Positions 33,891-42,684 are shown, counted from the first letter of the stretch. The stretch: DNA of 45,986 bases from Prochlorothrix hollandica PCC 9006 = CALU 1027 (GCF_000332315.1 NZ_KB235942.1:40290-86275); one strand, 5' to 3'. The notes: a model not told the origin generated them from the letters alone. Program-made: numbers and translations.

Positions 33891-35297
33891 ATGCCCACCC
33901 TAACCCTATCGACAGATGTTAGAAACCTGCTGGCGGATCTGATTCGCCGTTACCAGTCCCAGGTGGACTACCTTGCCATTCGTCTCGAAGAATCGGAAGG
34001 CACCGATGTCTTGCTGCGGGGACATCGCATCGAAACCCTCAGCGAAGGGTTATCTATCGGGGGGCATGTGCGGGCCTTTTACAAAGGGGGTTGGGGCTTT
34101 GCCAGCTTTAACCACATCACCACCCTCAGCGATCGCATTGAAGAAGCCATCGCCGCCGCCCGCATTGTTGGCCAGGAAGACAGCCACCTGGCTCCCATCG
34201 AAGCCATCCAGACCATCTATAACCTGCCCCTCCAGGGCACCGACCCCCGCCAGGTGGCCTTGGCCGATAAAAAAGCCCTCTGTGATCATTACGGTGAAAT
34301 TCTGCGATCGGTGGACGATCGCATCGCCACTGTCTCCGTGCGCTACGGGGACTGTACCCAGCGGATCCTGCTGGCCACCTCCGAGGGCACCTTCATCGAG
34401 CAGTCCTGGGCCGACATGGAAATGCGTTTCGCCGCCACCGCACGGGATGGGGACACGGTGCAAACGGGCCGGGAAACCACCGGTTCCCGCAATGGCTATG
34501 AAGACTTGAAAAACCTCGATCGCCAGGTGGAAAGCGCCGCCCGTCGGGCCGTGGATGCCCTAGCCCTGCCCCCCATCCAAGGGGGAAGCTACACCGTCGT
34601 CATTGATCCCATCCTCACGGGTCTCTTTGTCCATGAAGCCTTTGGTCACCTGTCCGAAGCCGACATGGCCTATGAAAACCCCGATATCCTGGAAGTGATG
34701 ACCCTGGGGCGGCGCTTTGGTCCCCCGGAACTCCAGATTTTTGATGGGGCGGCTCCCCCCGGACACCGGGGCAGCTATGCCTATGACGATGAAGGCACCC
34801 CCGCCACCACCACCCAGCTCATTAAAGATGGGGTGCTGGTGGGACGGCTCCACTCCCGGGAAACCGCTGGCAAACTAGGGGAAGCTCCCACGGGCAACGC
34901 CCGCTGCCTCAGCTACCACTATCCCCCCATCGTGCGCATGACCAATACCTGGATCGATCGGGGCCAAACCCCCGTGGCCGATCTGCTGACGGATGTGAAG
35001 GAGGGAGTCTATGCCCGCAACTGGTTGGGGGGCATGACCAATGGGGAAATGTTCACCTTCACCGCCGGGGAAGCCTGGATGATTCGCAACGGCCAACGGG
35101 CAGAACCGGTGCGGGATGTGACCCTATCGGGCAATGTTTTCAGCACCCTGGCGGATATTGAGGCGATCGGTGATGACTTTCACTGGGATGAGTCGGGGGG
35201 ATGCGGCAAAGGGGGCCAAAGTGGTCTGCCGGTGGGCTGCGGTGGACCCAGCCTCCGCATCGGCAATGTGGTGGTGGGGGGCCATATCGACTCCTAG
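33891..35297 (+). CDS. tldD: TldD metalloprotease subunit
   Basis: The 468-residue catalytic subunit of the TldD/TldE protease. The zinc motif HEAFGH is at about residues 248-253 (FVHEAFGHLSEADM). The C-terminal metal-site cysteine lies in the cysteine/glycine-rich segment GGCGKGGQSGLPVGCGGPSL. The middle contains DEGTPATTTQLIKDGVLVG, typical of TldD. It degrades unfolded peptides inside the TldD-TldE chamber. The ATG is preceded by a weak AGGCTAAAC. The partner-like gene is at 25716-27089, not adjacent. Upstream DNA is a 13-unit tandem repeat. Confidence 0.95.
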   Translation: MPTLTLSTDVRNLLADLIRRYQSQVDYLAIRLEESEGTDVLLRGHRIETLSEGLSIGGHVRAFYKGGWGFASFNHITTLSDRIEEAIAAARIVGQEDSHLAPIEAIQTIYNLPLQGTDPRQVALADKKALCDHYGEILRSVDDRIATVSVRYGDCTQRILLATSEGTFIEQSWADMEMRFAATARDGDTVQTGRETTGSRNGYEDLKNLDRQVESAARRAVDALALPPIQGGSYTVVIDPILTGLFVHEAFGHLSEADMAYENPDILEVMTLGRRFGPPELQIFDGAAPPGHRGSYAYDDEGTPATTTQLIKDGVLVGRLHSRETAGKLGEAPTGNARCLSYHYPPIVRMTNTWIDRGQTPVADLLTDVKEGVYARNWLGGMTNGEMFTFTAGEAWMIRNGQRAEPVRDVTLSGNVFSTLADIEAIGDDFHWDESGGCGKGGQSGLPVGCGGPSLRIGNVVVGGHIDS

Positions 35298-35335
35298 AGC
35301 CTCTGCCCTGGGCAGGGTCCCTTGGCAACCCCCCC

Positions 35336-35363
35336 CACACACGACCCATTGAGAACTGCTGTA
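35336..35363. repeat. Repeat family B, right-arm fragment
   Basis: CACACACGACCCATTGAGAACTGCTGTA; only the right arm remains. Confidence 0.7.
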
Positions 35364-35393
35364 AGTAGAACAGGAAAAATAAACGCAGCTTGT

Positions 35394-35465
35394 AGGGTGT
35401 GTTGTAGCCGTAACGCACCGCAGAGTCAGGTTTTGATGCGTTACGCTATCGCTAACGCATCCTAC
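35394..35465. repeat. Repeat family F, copy 2
   Basis: Imperfect palindrome GTAGGGTGTGTT...GTAACGCACCGC and GATGCGTTACGCTATCGCTAACGCATCCTAC, a type widespread in cyanobacterial spacers. Confidence 0.75.
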
Positions 35466-35561
35466 GGGAATTTCCTTCGATCTACCAGAATCCGTCGCAG
35501 TGCTCCGCCCATAGCCGAAGGCTTGGGGGGTGGTGAAGCGGCGGGCGACCGTAGGGAGCAG

Positions 35562-35972
35562 TCAGTCAATCTCGGATTGTTGCTGGATGTACTGCTTGAG
35601 GACTGAAATGGGTGCTCCACCGCAGGAAATAATGCAGTACGAACGACTCCAGAAAACGGGTTTACGGTAGACCTTGCCTAGGTGCTCCGCAAATTCTTTG
35701 CGAATCAGACGACTAGAAACAGTCTTCAAGTTGTTCACCAGCTTTGAGGGCTGAACCTTTGGGTTAACGGATATGAGTAGGTGAACATGGTCGGCTTCAC
35801 CGTTGAACTCCATCAGCTTCCCCTCCCACTTCTCCAGAGTCTCGCCAAAAATTATCCCTAACCGTTCAAGCATGGGCTGGGTAATGCATTTGCGGCGGTA
35901 TTTGGTGCAGGCGACTAAATGGAATTGAATACTGTAAGAGCAGTGATAGAGCGTATTTAGCTGTTGTGGCAT
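35562..35972 (-). CDS. tnpA: IS200/IS605 TnpA (Y1 HUH transposase)
   Basis: The 136-residue transposase acts as a dimer on single-stranded DNA hairpins. The HUH pair is in DHVHLLISV (about residues 61-69). The catalytic tyrosine is in VLKQYIQQQ near 128. The start CSYSIQFHLVACTKYRRK is standard for the family. It appears complete. Transcription is divergent from tnpB with both starts inside 30 bp, so their promoters lie within each other's coding region or the small gap. Confidence 0.95.
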   Translation of the reverse strand: MPQQLNTLYHCSYSIQFHLVACTKYRRKCITQPMLERLGIIFGETLEKWEGKLMEFNGEADHVHLLISVNPKVQPSKLVNNLKTVSSRLIRKEFAEHLGKVYRKPVFWSRSYCIISCGGAPISVLKQYIQQQSEID

Positions 35973-36001
35973 AGCGAGCGACTAAAAGGTATAATAGCCC
36001 C

Positions 36002-37255
36002 ATGATAACCCTGACGTATGAATACAAGCTAAAACCGACCAAGCAGCAGGTCGAACAGATCGACCACGATCTAGAGGTGTGCCGCCGGGTTTGGAATTAT
36101 GCGCTGAAAGAGCGCAAGGACTGGATTGCTTCTCGCAAGTGCCCGGTCAATGCTTGTTCTTTGCGTAGCGAGTACATCATTCCGGCAGATGAACCCTATC
36201 CCAGTTTCAGTGTGCAGTGCCAACGGCTGACTGAGGCTAAACGGCTAAATACCGACCTGGCTTCCGTGAACGCTCAGGTTTTGCAGCAGATCTTGAGGCG
36301 TTTAGACCAAGCATTTGACCGTCGCAAAAAACTAGGGTTCGGGTTTCCACGGTTCAAAAAACCGGGGCAAATGCGGTCATTCTCGTTTCCTCAACTAGGC
36401 AAAATGCCATTGAAGAATGGGTCCGTTCAATTGCCTGGGCTGGGCTGGATGGCCATTCGGCAATCTCGGCATTACCCAGAGGGCTTTGCCGTCAAGCAGG
36501 CTAGGGTTGTCAAGCGAGCATCAGGCTATTACGTCATGCTCACCTTTCAGGCTGATATCGTCATCCCAGACCCACCGCTGGTGGGTCATGTCGTGGGTGT
36601 TGATGTGGGCTTGGAATATTTTCTCTCCACTTCGGACAGGCTTCAACTAGAGCGGCCCAAGTTTTTTGTGGATCTGCAACGCAAGCTTAAATCGCTGCAA
36701 CGCAGACTGAAGCGAAAGCAGATTGGGTCAGCCAACTGGAAGAAGGCTCAGCTCAAAGTGTCACGGTTGTATGAACACATTGCCAATGCCCGCAAAGACT
36801 TTCACTTCAAGGTGGCTCACCAGCTTTGTGATGTCGCTGATGTGATTGTGGTTGAAGCCTTGAACCTGATTGGCCTCAGTCGCGGGATGTTAGGCAAGCA
36901 CATGCTAGATGCAGGTCACGGACAATTCCTTAACTCGGTGCTGCCCTGGGTTGGCTTTAAGCGTGGCAAAGCCGTGGTCAAGGAAAAAGCTGCGGGTACC
37001 TCTCAAGAGTGCCCTGCCTGTGGCGAAGCAGTTCGCAAAACGCTTTCAACTCGATGGCATGAATGCCCTTGTGGGTGCTCCATGCCTAGGGATATTGCCA
37101 GTAGCTTGGTACTGCGCAATAGATTTCAGCAACGCTGCGGGATGAGCAGTGTTAAAAATGCCCCTGGAGAGGTTCTGGTGGGGAGTGTTCTGCACTCTAG
37201 TCAAGACTCTGTGAACGGGGAATCTCCTGCTATACGCGAAGCGTTAGCGGGATGA
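36002..37255 (+). CDS. tnpB: IS200/IS605 TnpB RNA-guided nuclease
   Basis: The 417-residue TnpB has an N-terminal helix-turn-helix region (YEYKLKPTKQQVEQIDHDL, VWNYALKER). The RuvC parts follow: GVDVGLEYFLS (first aspartate, about residue 200), VIVVEALNL (glutamate near 283) and PRDIASSLVL (last aspartate near 364). A zinc ribbon CPACG...CPCGC lies just before the last motif. The usual DRD is PRD here, but the catalytic D remains. Its 3' end overlaps the element's right end, where TnpB elements encode the guide RNA. It looks full length and potentially active. Confidence 0.95.
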   Translation: MITLTYEYKLKPTKQQVEQIDHDLEVCRRVWNYALKERKDWIASRKCPVNACSLRSEYIIPADEPYPSFSVQCQRLTEAKRLNTDLASVNAQVLQQILRRLDQAFDRRKKLGFGFPRFKKPGQMRSFSFPQLGKMPLKNGSVQLPGLGWMAIRQSRHYPEGFAVKQARVVKRASGYYVMLTFQADIVIPDPPLVGHVVGVDVGLEYFLSTSDRLQLERPKFFVDLQRKLKSLQRRLKRKQIGSANWKKAQLKVSRLYEHIANARKDFHFKVAHQLCDVADVIVVEALNLIGLSRGMLGKHMLDAGHGQFLNSVLPWVGFKRGKAVVKEKAAGTSQECPACGEAVRKTLSTRWHECPCGCSMPRDIASSLVLRNRFQQRCGMSSVKNAPGEVLVGSVLHSSQDSVNGESPAIREALAG

Positions 37256-37272
37256 GCGTCAATTAGAACTAA

Positions 37273-37320
37273 CCCACTGACCAGCCCACTGACCAGCCCA
37301 CTGACCAGCCCACTTATCAG
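37273..37320. repeat. Short tandem repeat, 4 units of 12 bp
   Basis: CCCACTGACCAG units start 11 bp after the right end of the insertion sequence. The rest of 37321-37536 holds nothing recognisable. Confidence 0.8.
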
Positions 37321-37536
37321 CCCAAACGAACAAAAGCCGAGCCTAGGGCTTATGGTAGAGGGAAGCAGTGTCTGCTACGGGAGAAGTCTCCAGAGTTCGC
37401 TGTTATGGTGAACCTTGGGGGCTAAGTTTCCCAGATTTAAGGGGCACCCTCCCTGGGAAATCGTCTCGCAATGTGCGCCCCTGGTACGTGCCCCTGGTGG
37501 GAGACCAGCACCCCTGTCCCTAACCCCTTCGGTGGT

Positions 37537-38973
37537 ATGTCGGTAAACCCCTCTTCCCCAAAAGACTCCTTTAATTCCCTTAATTCTCAACCCTTGTCGC
37601 CCTTGGATTCCAACGCCTTTAATCCCCCCACCGCCGTGCCTAGCCTCCTGTTGCCTGACCACTATCAACGGGGGTTTGGCCATCGTCGATCGAAGGCGGC
37701 TACCCTCTTAACCTTGGCCTGGGGGGGGACGATCGCCCTCTATTACACCACCTGGGGGTCTTGGCTAACCCTAACCCTGGCAGCGTTGACCGGTCTCCAT
37801 CTCCTGCGGGTGGTTTTAACCCGGCCCCTGGTACTCCCCGATCCCCTAGCCGAGGATCAGCGGGATCAGTGGCCTCGGGTGTCTCTGCTGGTGGCTGCTA
37901 AAAACGAAGAGCAGGTGATTGGCAAACTGGTGCAAGCCCTGTGCAATTTAGACTATCCCCGCGATCGCTACGAAGTCTGGATCATCGATGACCACAGCAC
38001 CGACAGCACCCCCGACATCCTCAAAGCCTTGCAACAGGACTACGACCAGCTCCAGGTTTTCCGCCGCGATGCGGGAGCCAAGGGGGGCAAGTCCGGAGCC
38101 TTAAACCAGGTGGTGCCCCTGACCCAGGGGGAGGTGTTGGCGGTGTTTGATGCCGATGCCCAGGTCCCTCCGGACATTCTCCAGCAGGTGTTGCCCCTGT
38201 TTGTGCCCCCCCAGGTGGGAGCCGTCCAACTGCGCAAATCCATCTCCAACGCCGATCGCAACTTCTGGACCCAGGGACAGGCCGCAGAAATGATGCTCGA
38301 TGCCTACTTCCAGCAGCAGCGCATTGCCTGCGGGGGAGTGGGGGAATTGCGGGGCAATGGGCAATTTTTGCGGCGCAGTGCCTTGGAGTCCTGCGGTGGA
38401 TTTAACGAAGAAACCATCACCGATGATCTGGATCTGACCATCCGGCTGCACCTGGAACAGTGGGACATTGCCTCCTGTCTCTATCCCACCGTGGGAGAGG
38501 AAGGGGTGACCGGTCCCATGGCCCTCTGGCACCAACGCAACCGCTGGGCCGAGGGGGGCTATCAACGCTATTTAGACTACTGGCGTTTAATCGCTCGGAA
38601 TCGACTGGGCACGGCTAAAACGATTGATTTGCTCACCTTTTGGATTAGTCAGTATCTCTATCCCACCATTGCGGTGCCCGACCTCCTGATGGCGGTGTTG
38701 CGCAACCGAATGCCCCTGTTTACCCCCGTGGCTGGGATGACCATCACCCTGTCGTTGGTGGGGATGTTTATGGGGGTGCGACAGGTGCAACAACATCCCC
38801 AGTCAGTGCGGGCCGATCGCTCGCCCCTGTTGCTGTGGCTGGGCACTGTCTTTCGGACCCTGCAAGGGGTGATTTATATGTTCCACTGGTTTGCGGTGAT
38901 GGCGGGCACCACGGCACGGGTCTCGTTCCGTCCCAAACGCCTCAAGTGGGTCAAAACCGTACACCATGGCTAG
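37537..38973 (+). CDS. mgdA: Monoglucosyldiacylglycerol synthase-like family 2 glycosyltransferase
   Basis: The enzyme probably transfers glucose to diacylglycerol, the first step of cyanobacterial galactolipid synthesis for thylakoids. About 478 residues. Two helices lie near residues 50-90; the GT-A domain has IIDDHSTDSTPD near 150, GGKSGALNQV, FDADAQVPPD near 205, ITDDLDLT near 295 and the processive-like HQRNRWAEGGYQRYLDYW near 331. Three or four C-terminal helices follow. I recall nearly the same motif string in MgdA (Sll1377-type) proteins. ATG 37537 gives the usual length; ATG 37471 would add 22 residues without family similarity. A weak GGTGG lies upstream. Confidence 0.85.
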   Translation: MSVNPSSPKDSFNSLNSQPLSPLDSNAFNPPTAVPSLLLPDHYQRGFGHRRSKAATLLTLAWGGTIALYYTTWGSWLTLTLAALTGLHLLRVVLTRPLVLPDPLAEDQRDQWPRVSLLVAAKNEEQVIGKLVQALCNLDYPRDRYEVWIIDDHSTDSTPDILKALQQDYDQLQVFRRDAGAKGGKSGALNQVVPLTQGEVLAVFDADAQVPPDILQQVLPLFVPPQVGAVQLRKSISNADRNFWTQGQAAEMMLDAYFQQQRIACGGVGELRGNGQFLRRSALESCGGFNEETITDDLDLTIRLHLEQWDIASCLYPTVGEEGVTGPMALWHQRNRWAEGGYQRYLDYWRLIARNRLGTAKTIDLLTFWISQYLYPTIAVPDLLMAVLRNRMPLFTPVAGMTITLSLVGMFMGVRQVQQHPQSVRADRSPLLLWLGTVFRTLQGVIYMFHWFAVMAGTTARVSFRPKRLKWVKTVHHG

Positions 38974-39005
38974 GGCAAGGGCGATCGTGGGTACGCAGTA
39001 GGGGG

Positions 39006-39581
39006 TTACGGGTTCAGGGTTGCCCGCAGTTGTTTGATCAGGGTGACCACCTCTGGGTGGTTTTCCGAGGCGGCCCAAATTAAGGCGGTCCAGGAATTGC
39101 GATCGCGGAGGTTGAGGTCAGCCCCCTGATCCACTAAAAACTGCACCACCTCCCCGTGACCTTTGGCCGCTGCACTCATCAGGGCCGTGAGACCAAAACT
39201 GGTTTGGCTGTTGACCTCGGCCCCCCCCTGCACCAGGCTTTGCACCATGGCCAGGGATCCCACCGCACTGGCACTCATCAGGGCCGTCCAGCCATCGGGA
39301 TCGGTGGCGTTGACGGGGACGTTATGGGCCAGAAGACAGTCCACAATGGCGGCATGGTTCCCTTCGGCGGCGAGGATCAGGGGGGTTTGGCCCTCCGCGT
39401 TCACCGGGTTCCCATGGGCACCCTGGCTCAGCAGTGCAGTCACCTGGGGCAGATCACCCCGTTCCACAGCGTCGATCAGGGATCGATCGCCGGTCACAGC
39501 ATCATTGACGGACTCATTCAGCGTCTCGTTCGGGGATTCGTTCGGGGATTCGTTCATCGTCTTGTTCGGCGATTGATTCAT
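39006..39581 (-). CDS. Ankyrin-repeat protein
   Basis: The 191-residue protein begins with a low-complexity segment of MNESPNESPNETLNESVN type, coded by 12 bp DNA repeats, then about five ankyrin units from residue 33. Consensus elements GQTPLILAAEGNHAAIVDCL, GWTALMSASAVGSLAMV, GLTALMSAAAKGHGEVVQFL and SWTALIWAASENHPEVV are clear. There is no signal peptide, so it is likely a cytoplasmic protein-binding module with unknown partner. It converges on the mgdA-like gene with a 32 bp gap. Confidence 0.92.
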   Translation of the reverse strand: MNQSPNKTMNESPNESPNETLNESVNDAVTGDRSLIDAVERGDLPQVTALLSQGAHGNPVNAEGQTPLILAAEGNHAAIVDCLLAHNVPVNATDPDGWTALMSASAVGSLAMVQSLVQGGAEVNSQTSFGLTALMSAAAKGHGEVVQFLVDQGADLNLRDRNSWTALIWAASENHPEVVTLIKQLRATLNP

Positions 39582-39760
39582 CTAAGAGTTGATGGGGGAG
39601 TCATGGGGCGATGCGGTGGGAGATGACGGGGCGATCGGTCGTTGGAACCATCGGGATCAGCCCTGAGTCTCTGGCTTTGCCCCCAGCACCCAAGGTCCAT
39701 GGCTGGGCCAAGTCTACGGGAGAAAGGGACTCCACAGCAACCGTCGGACCCGGCGGTAAC

Positions 39761-39790
39761 CCCTGGCAACCCCTGGCAACCCCTGGCAAC
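39761..39790. repeat. Short tandem repeat, 3 units of 10 bp
   Basis: CCCTGGCAAC three times, upstream of nudC; it lies in an open frame continuous with nudC but outside the conserved protein. Confidence 0.75.
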
Positions 39791-39856
39791 CGGAGGGGTT
39801 TAGGCCCACCGGTTTACGCACCGCTTCAAACCCACCTGTTCCAATCCAGCCGCCCC

Positions 39857-40756
39857 ATGCCCATGAACTCTTCCCAGTTTATGCCGACACCGGGGGACGA
39901 TCGCCCCCTCCCTGCCAACCTCCCCGCCGGTCACTCCCCCAGCCTTCAAGCCAGCGATCGGCCTCCAGGGGACGATCAAGCAGCCTGGTGGTTTGCCTTT
40001 GTCGATCGCCAGCTTTTAGTGCAAACCCAAGACCCAAACCAACCCCTGCTCCCCCAGATCCCCCAGTTAGCAGACCTGGGGCTGATACCCCGGCGGACTC
40101 AGTGCCTGGGGCAGTGGCAGGGGCACCCCTGTTATGGGGCGGAGTTGGCAGCGGACACCGTGGCTCCCCCCGGCTGGGAACTGGGGAACCTGCGGGAACT
40201 GTACCCCCGATTGGGGGATGGGGGTTTTGCCATGGCGGGGCGGGCCTTTCAGATTATGGACTGGGATCGCAATCACCAGTTTTGTGGCCGTTGCGGTCAG
40301 CCCACCCTAGCCCTGCCCCCGGAATGGGCCAAACATTGCCCTAGCTGCAATCTACGGGTTTATCCCCGCATCTGCCCCGCCATTATTGTCCTGATTCACC
40401 GGGGTTCGGAGGTGCTGTTGGCCCGATCGCCCCGGTTCCCGGAAGCCATGTATAGCGTACTGGCGGGGTTTGTGGAAGCGGGGGAGAGCCTGGAGGAAAG
40501 CCTGGTGCGGGAAGTGCAGGAAGAGGTGGGGCTGGAGGTGCAAAACCTGCGCTATTTTGGCTCCCAACCCTGGCCCTTTCCCAATGCCTTGATGGTGGGG
40601 TTTGGGGCGGAGTATCGATCGGGCACAATCCACATTGATCCTGAGGAATTGGTGGCAGCGGCCTGGTTTCACCGGGATAATTTACCGAGGATCCCCCCCA
40701 AGCCCAGCATTGCGCGACAGTTAATCGAAGCATTTGTGGCCGGTGAGCTGCATTAG
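39857..40756 (+). CDS. nudC: NAD(+)/NADH pyrophosphatase (Nudix)
   Basis: Hydrolyses NADH to NMNH and AMP and can remove NAD caps from RNA. The 299-residue protein has a variable N-terminal domain, a zinc ribbon with FCGRCGQPT and HCPSCN (about 141-163), RVYPRICPAIIVL, and the Nudix box GFVEAGESLEESLVREVQEE (about 204-223). The diagnostic SQPWPFPNALM follows the box and identifies NudC rather than other Nudix enzymes. ATG 39857 gives the family length; ATG 39863 is equally possible, and 82 upstream in-frame codons contain only repeat-like sequence. Confidence 0.95.
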   Translation: MPMNSSQFMPTPGDDRPLPANLPAGHSPSLQASDRPPGDDQAAWWFAFVDRQLLVQTQDPNQPLLPQIPQLADLGLIPRRTQCLGQWQGHPCYGAELAADTVAPPGWELGNLRELYPRLGDGGFAMAGRAFQIMDWDRNHQFCGRCGQPTLALPPEWAKHCPSCNLRVYPRICPAIIVLIHRGSEVLLARSPRFPEAMYSVLAGFVEAGESLEESLVREVQEEVGLEVQNLRYFGSQPWPFPNALMVGFGAEYRSGTIHIDPEELVAAAWFHRDNLPRIPPKPSIARQLIEAFVAGELH

Positions 40757-40827
40757 CATTGCATGTAAGTTATCCAAGGCTATTAAGACAAGGGGTGCAT
40801 CCCGCTTTGGCTGCCCTCACCCTAAAT

Positions 40828-40895
40828 CCCTCTCCCAGAACGGGAGAGGGACTTTGAACGTTCTGGCTCCCCTTCTCCCGCCCTGGGAGAAGGGG
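40828..40895. repeat. Two adjacent palindromes
   Basis: CCCTCTCCC-AGAAC-GGGAGAGGG (40828-40850) and CCCCTTCTCCC...GGGAGAAGGGG (40869-40895), a spacer motif found in many bacteria. It may terminate nudC transcription, though without a T tract. Confidence 0.7.
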
Positions 40896-40946
40896 CGGGG
40901 GGAGGAGGGATGAAGAGCAAGTTACCAAACTGGGATGCTCCCAAGA

Positions 40947-40988
40947 CAAGACTATTAACCCAAGACTATTAACCCAAGACTATTAACA
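40947..40988. repeat. Short tandem repeat, 3 units of 14 bp
   Basis: CAAGACTATTAACC units; the last runs into the AGAGGAG ribosome site of hflX. Confidence 0.8.
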
Positions 40989-40998
40989 GAGGAGAAGC

Positions 40999-42684
40999 AT
41001 TATCGAAACCATTTACGGCAAACTGAACGGCCTTAAATCCAGTCACCTCAAGCAACTACAGCGGCTGTATCAGCAGCGGATTCCGGGCGATCGCCTCACC
41101 ACCCCCGAATTTGCCCAACGCCTTGCCGCCCTCAGCAGCGAGATGGGTCAGCCCCTGTCGGTGTACCTCAATCGCCGGGGCCAAGTGATCCGGGTGGGGG
41201 TGGGAACCCCGCGCCAGACCCAGATCCCTCCCCTGGAACTGCCCCGCTATGGGGCGGAGCGCCTCTGTGGGATTCGCTGCATCACCACAGATCTCAAGGG
41301 GGAAGCCCCCAGCAGTGCCACCCTCACCGCCATGGTGCTCCAGCGCTTGGATGTCCTGGTGTCCCTGAACATTACGGGCCAGGGCTTCACCCGGCGCGGC
41401 GGCACCGCCACGGGCTATGTGGAAACCACCTATGTGGCCCATCTCCTGTCCCAGCCCGATACCCCTTGGCAGGTGTTGCCGCCCCAGAGCCTGGAGGTGG
41501 TGGCAGAGCAGGATTTTCTGGATTTGGTGGAGGGACTGGAGGAAGAGTTCCGCCAAGACGTGGTGGGCAATGTGGTGGATCTGGACCACGATCGCGTGAT
41601 CGTGGTGGGGCTAAAAACCCAGGGTCGCCGGGATCTGCAATTTGAGCAGGGTCTGACGGAGGTGCGGCGACTGGTGGAATCGGCGGGGGGGGAAGTGCTG
41701 GACACCCTGCGCCAAAACCGCGATCGCCCCCATCCCCAAACCGTCGTCGGGGAAGGCAAGGTGGAGGAGATCGCCCTCGCCGCCCAAACCCTGGGGGCTA
41801 ATTTAATTGTCTTCGATCGCGATCTCTCCCCCGCCCAGGGCCGCAACCTGGAACGGCAAATCGGGCTGCGGGTGGTGGATCGCACCCAGGTGATTTTGGA
41901 TATTTTTGCCCAACGTGCCCAGTCGGGGGCGGGCAAGCTCCAGGTGGAACTGGCCCAACTGCAATACTGTATGCCCCGGCTGACGGGCCAGGGTCAGGCC
42001 ATGTCTCGGTTGGGGGGCGGCATTGGCACCCGTGGACCGGGGGAAACCCAGTTGGAAACGGAGCGCCGCACCATCCAGCAGCGCATTAGCCGGTTACAGC
42101 GGGAAGTCAGCCAACTCCAGGCCCACCGCGCCCGCCTGCGCCACCAACGGCAACACCAGGACGTGCCCTCCGTGGCCCTAGTGGGCTATACCAATGCCGG
42201 TAAGTCTACCCTTCTCAATGTGTTGACCTCGGCGGAGGTCTATGTGGCGGATCAACTGTTTGCCACCCTGGATCCCACCACCCGCCGCTTGGTGTTGCCC
42301 CAAACGGAAGCCACCCCCCCCAAAGCCCTGTTAGTCACCGATACCGTGGGCTTTATCCACGAACTGCCCCCCTCCCTGGTGGATGCCTTCCGGGCCACCC
42401 TGGAGGAAGTGACGGAATCCGATGCCCTGCTCCATGTGGTGGATTTGTCCCATGATGCCTGGAAGACCCAAATTGAGGCGGTCAACAAAATTCTAGGGGA
42501 AATGTCCATGCCCCCCGGACCCAGCTTGCTGGTGTTCAATAAGGTGGATCAGGTGCCCAGTGAGGTGTTGGCCACGGCCCAGGAACATTACCCCCAAGCG
42601 GTGTTTGTGTCCGCCACCGATCGCCTGGGCCTGACCACCCTGCGCCAACGCATTGAGCAGTTGGTGACCTATGCCCAGTTGTGA
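40999..42684 (+). CDS. hflX: Ribosome-associated GTPase HflX, probable non-ATG start
   Basis: HflX splits stalled or heat-damaged 70S ribosomes. The 561-residue reading has a long cyanobacterial N-terminal part, the HflX domain (TVVGEGKVEEI, LIVFDRDLSPAQGRNLE, RTQVILDIFAQRA), a glycine-rich MSRLGGGIGTRGPGETQLE, and the G domain (G1 GYTNAGKST near 396, G3 DTVGF, G4 NKVD). The first ATG is at 41143, but the frame is open to 40987 and encodes ETIYGKLNGLKSSHLKQLQ and TTPEFAQRL, which I recall in cyanobacterial HflX proteins. AGAGGAG sits 4 nt before ATT 40999 and 7 nt before ATC 41002, so one of these may initiate. If not, the protein starts at 41143. Confidence 0.9.
   Translation: MIETIYGKLNGLKSSHLKQLQRLYQQRIPGDRLTTPEFAQRLAALSSEMGQPLSVYLNRRGQVIRVGVGTPRQTQIPPLELPRYGAERLCGIRCITTDLKGEAPSSATLTAMVLQRLDVLVSLNITGQGFTRRGGTATGYVETTYVAHLLSQPDTPWQVLPPQSLEVVAEQDFLDLVEGLEEEFRQDVVGNVVDLDHDRVIVVGLKTQGRRDLQFEQGLTEVRRLVESAGGEVLDTLRQNRDRPHPQTVVGEGKVEEIALAAQTLGANLIVFDRDLSPAQGRNLERQIGLRVVDRTQVILDIFAQRAQSGAGKLQVELAQLQYCMPRLTGQGQAMSRLGGGIGTRGPGETQLETERRTIQQRISRLQREVSQLQAHRARLRHQRQHQDVPSVALVGYTNAGKSTLLNVLTSAEVYVADQLFATLDPTTRRLVLPQTEATPPKALLVTDTVGFIHELPPSLVDAFRATLEEVTESDALLHVVDLSHDAWKTQIEAVNKILGEMSMPPGPSLLVFNKVDQVPSEVLATAQEHYPQAVFVSATDRLGLTTLRQRIEQLVTYAQL

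Larger units (their letters stand above)
35509..37262. mobile_element. IS200/IS605-family insertion sequence
   Basis: Divergent tnpA (minus) and tnpB (plus) share a 29 bp gap. A left-end hairpin CCCA-T-AGCC-GAA-GGCT-TGGG lies at 35509-35528. The right end has an 8 bp stem TCCTGCTA/TAGCGGGA with inner ACGC-GAA-GCGT (about 37224-37252) and terminates near GTCAA (37258-37262), within a few bases of the tnpB stop. Outer limits are approximate since this family makes no target duplication. Confidence 0.8.

Noticed and set aside
39611-39856. 82-residue N-terminal extension of nudC
   Set aside because: It contains the 10 bp tandem repeat and exceeds the family length; the conserved part starts after ATG 39857.
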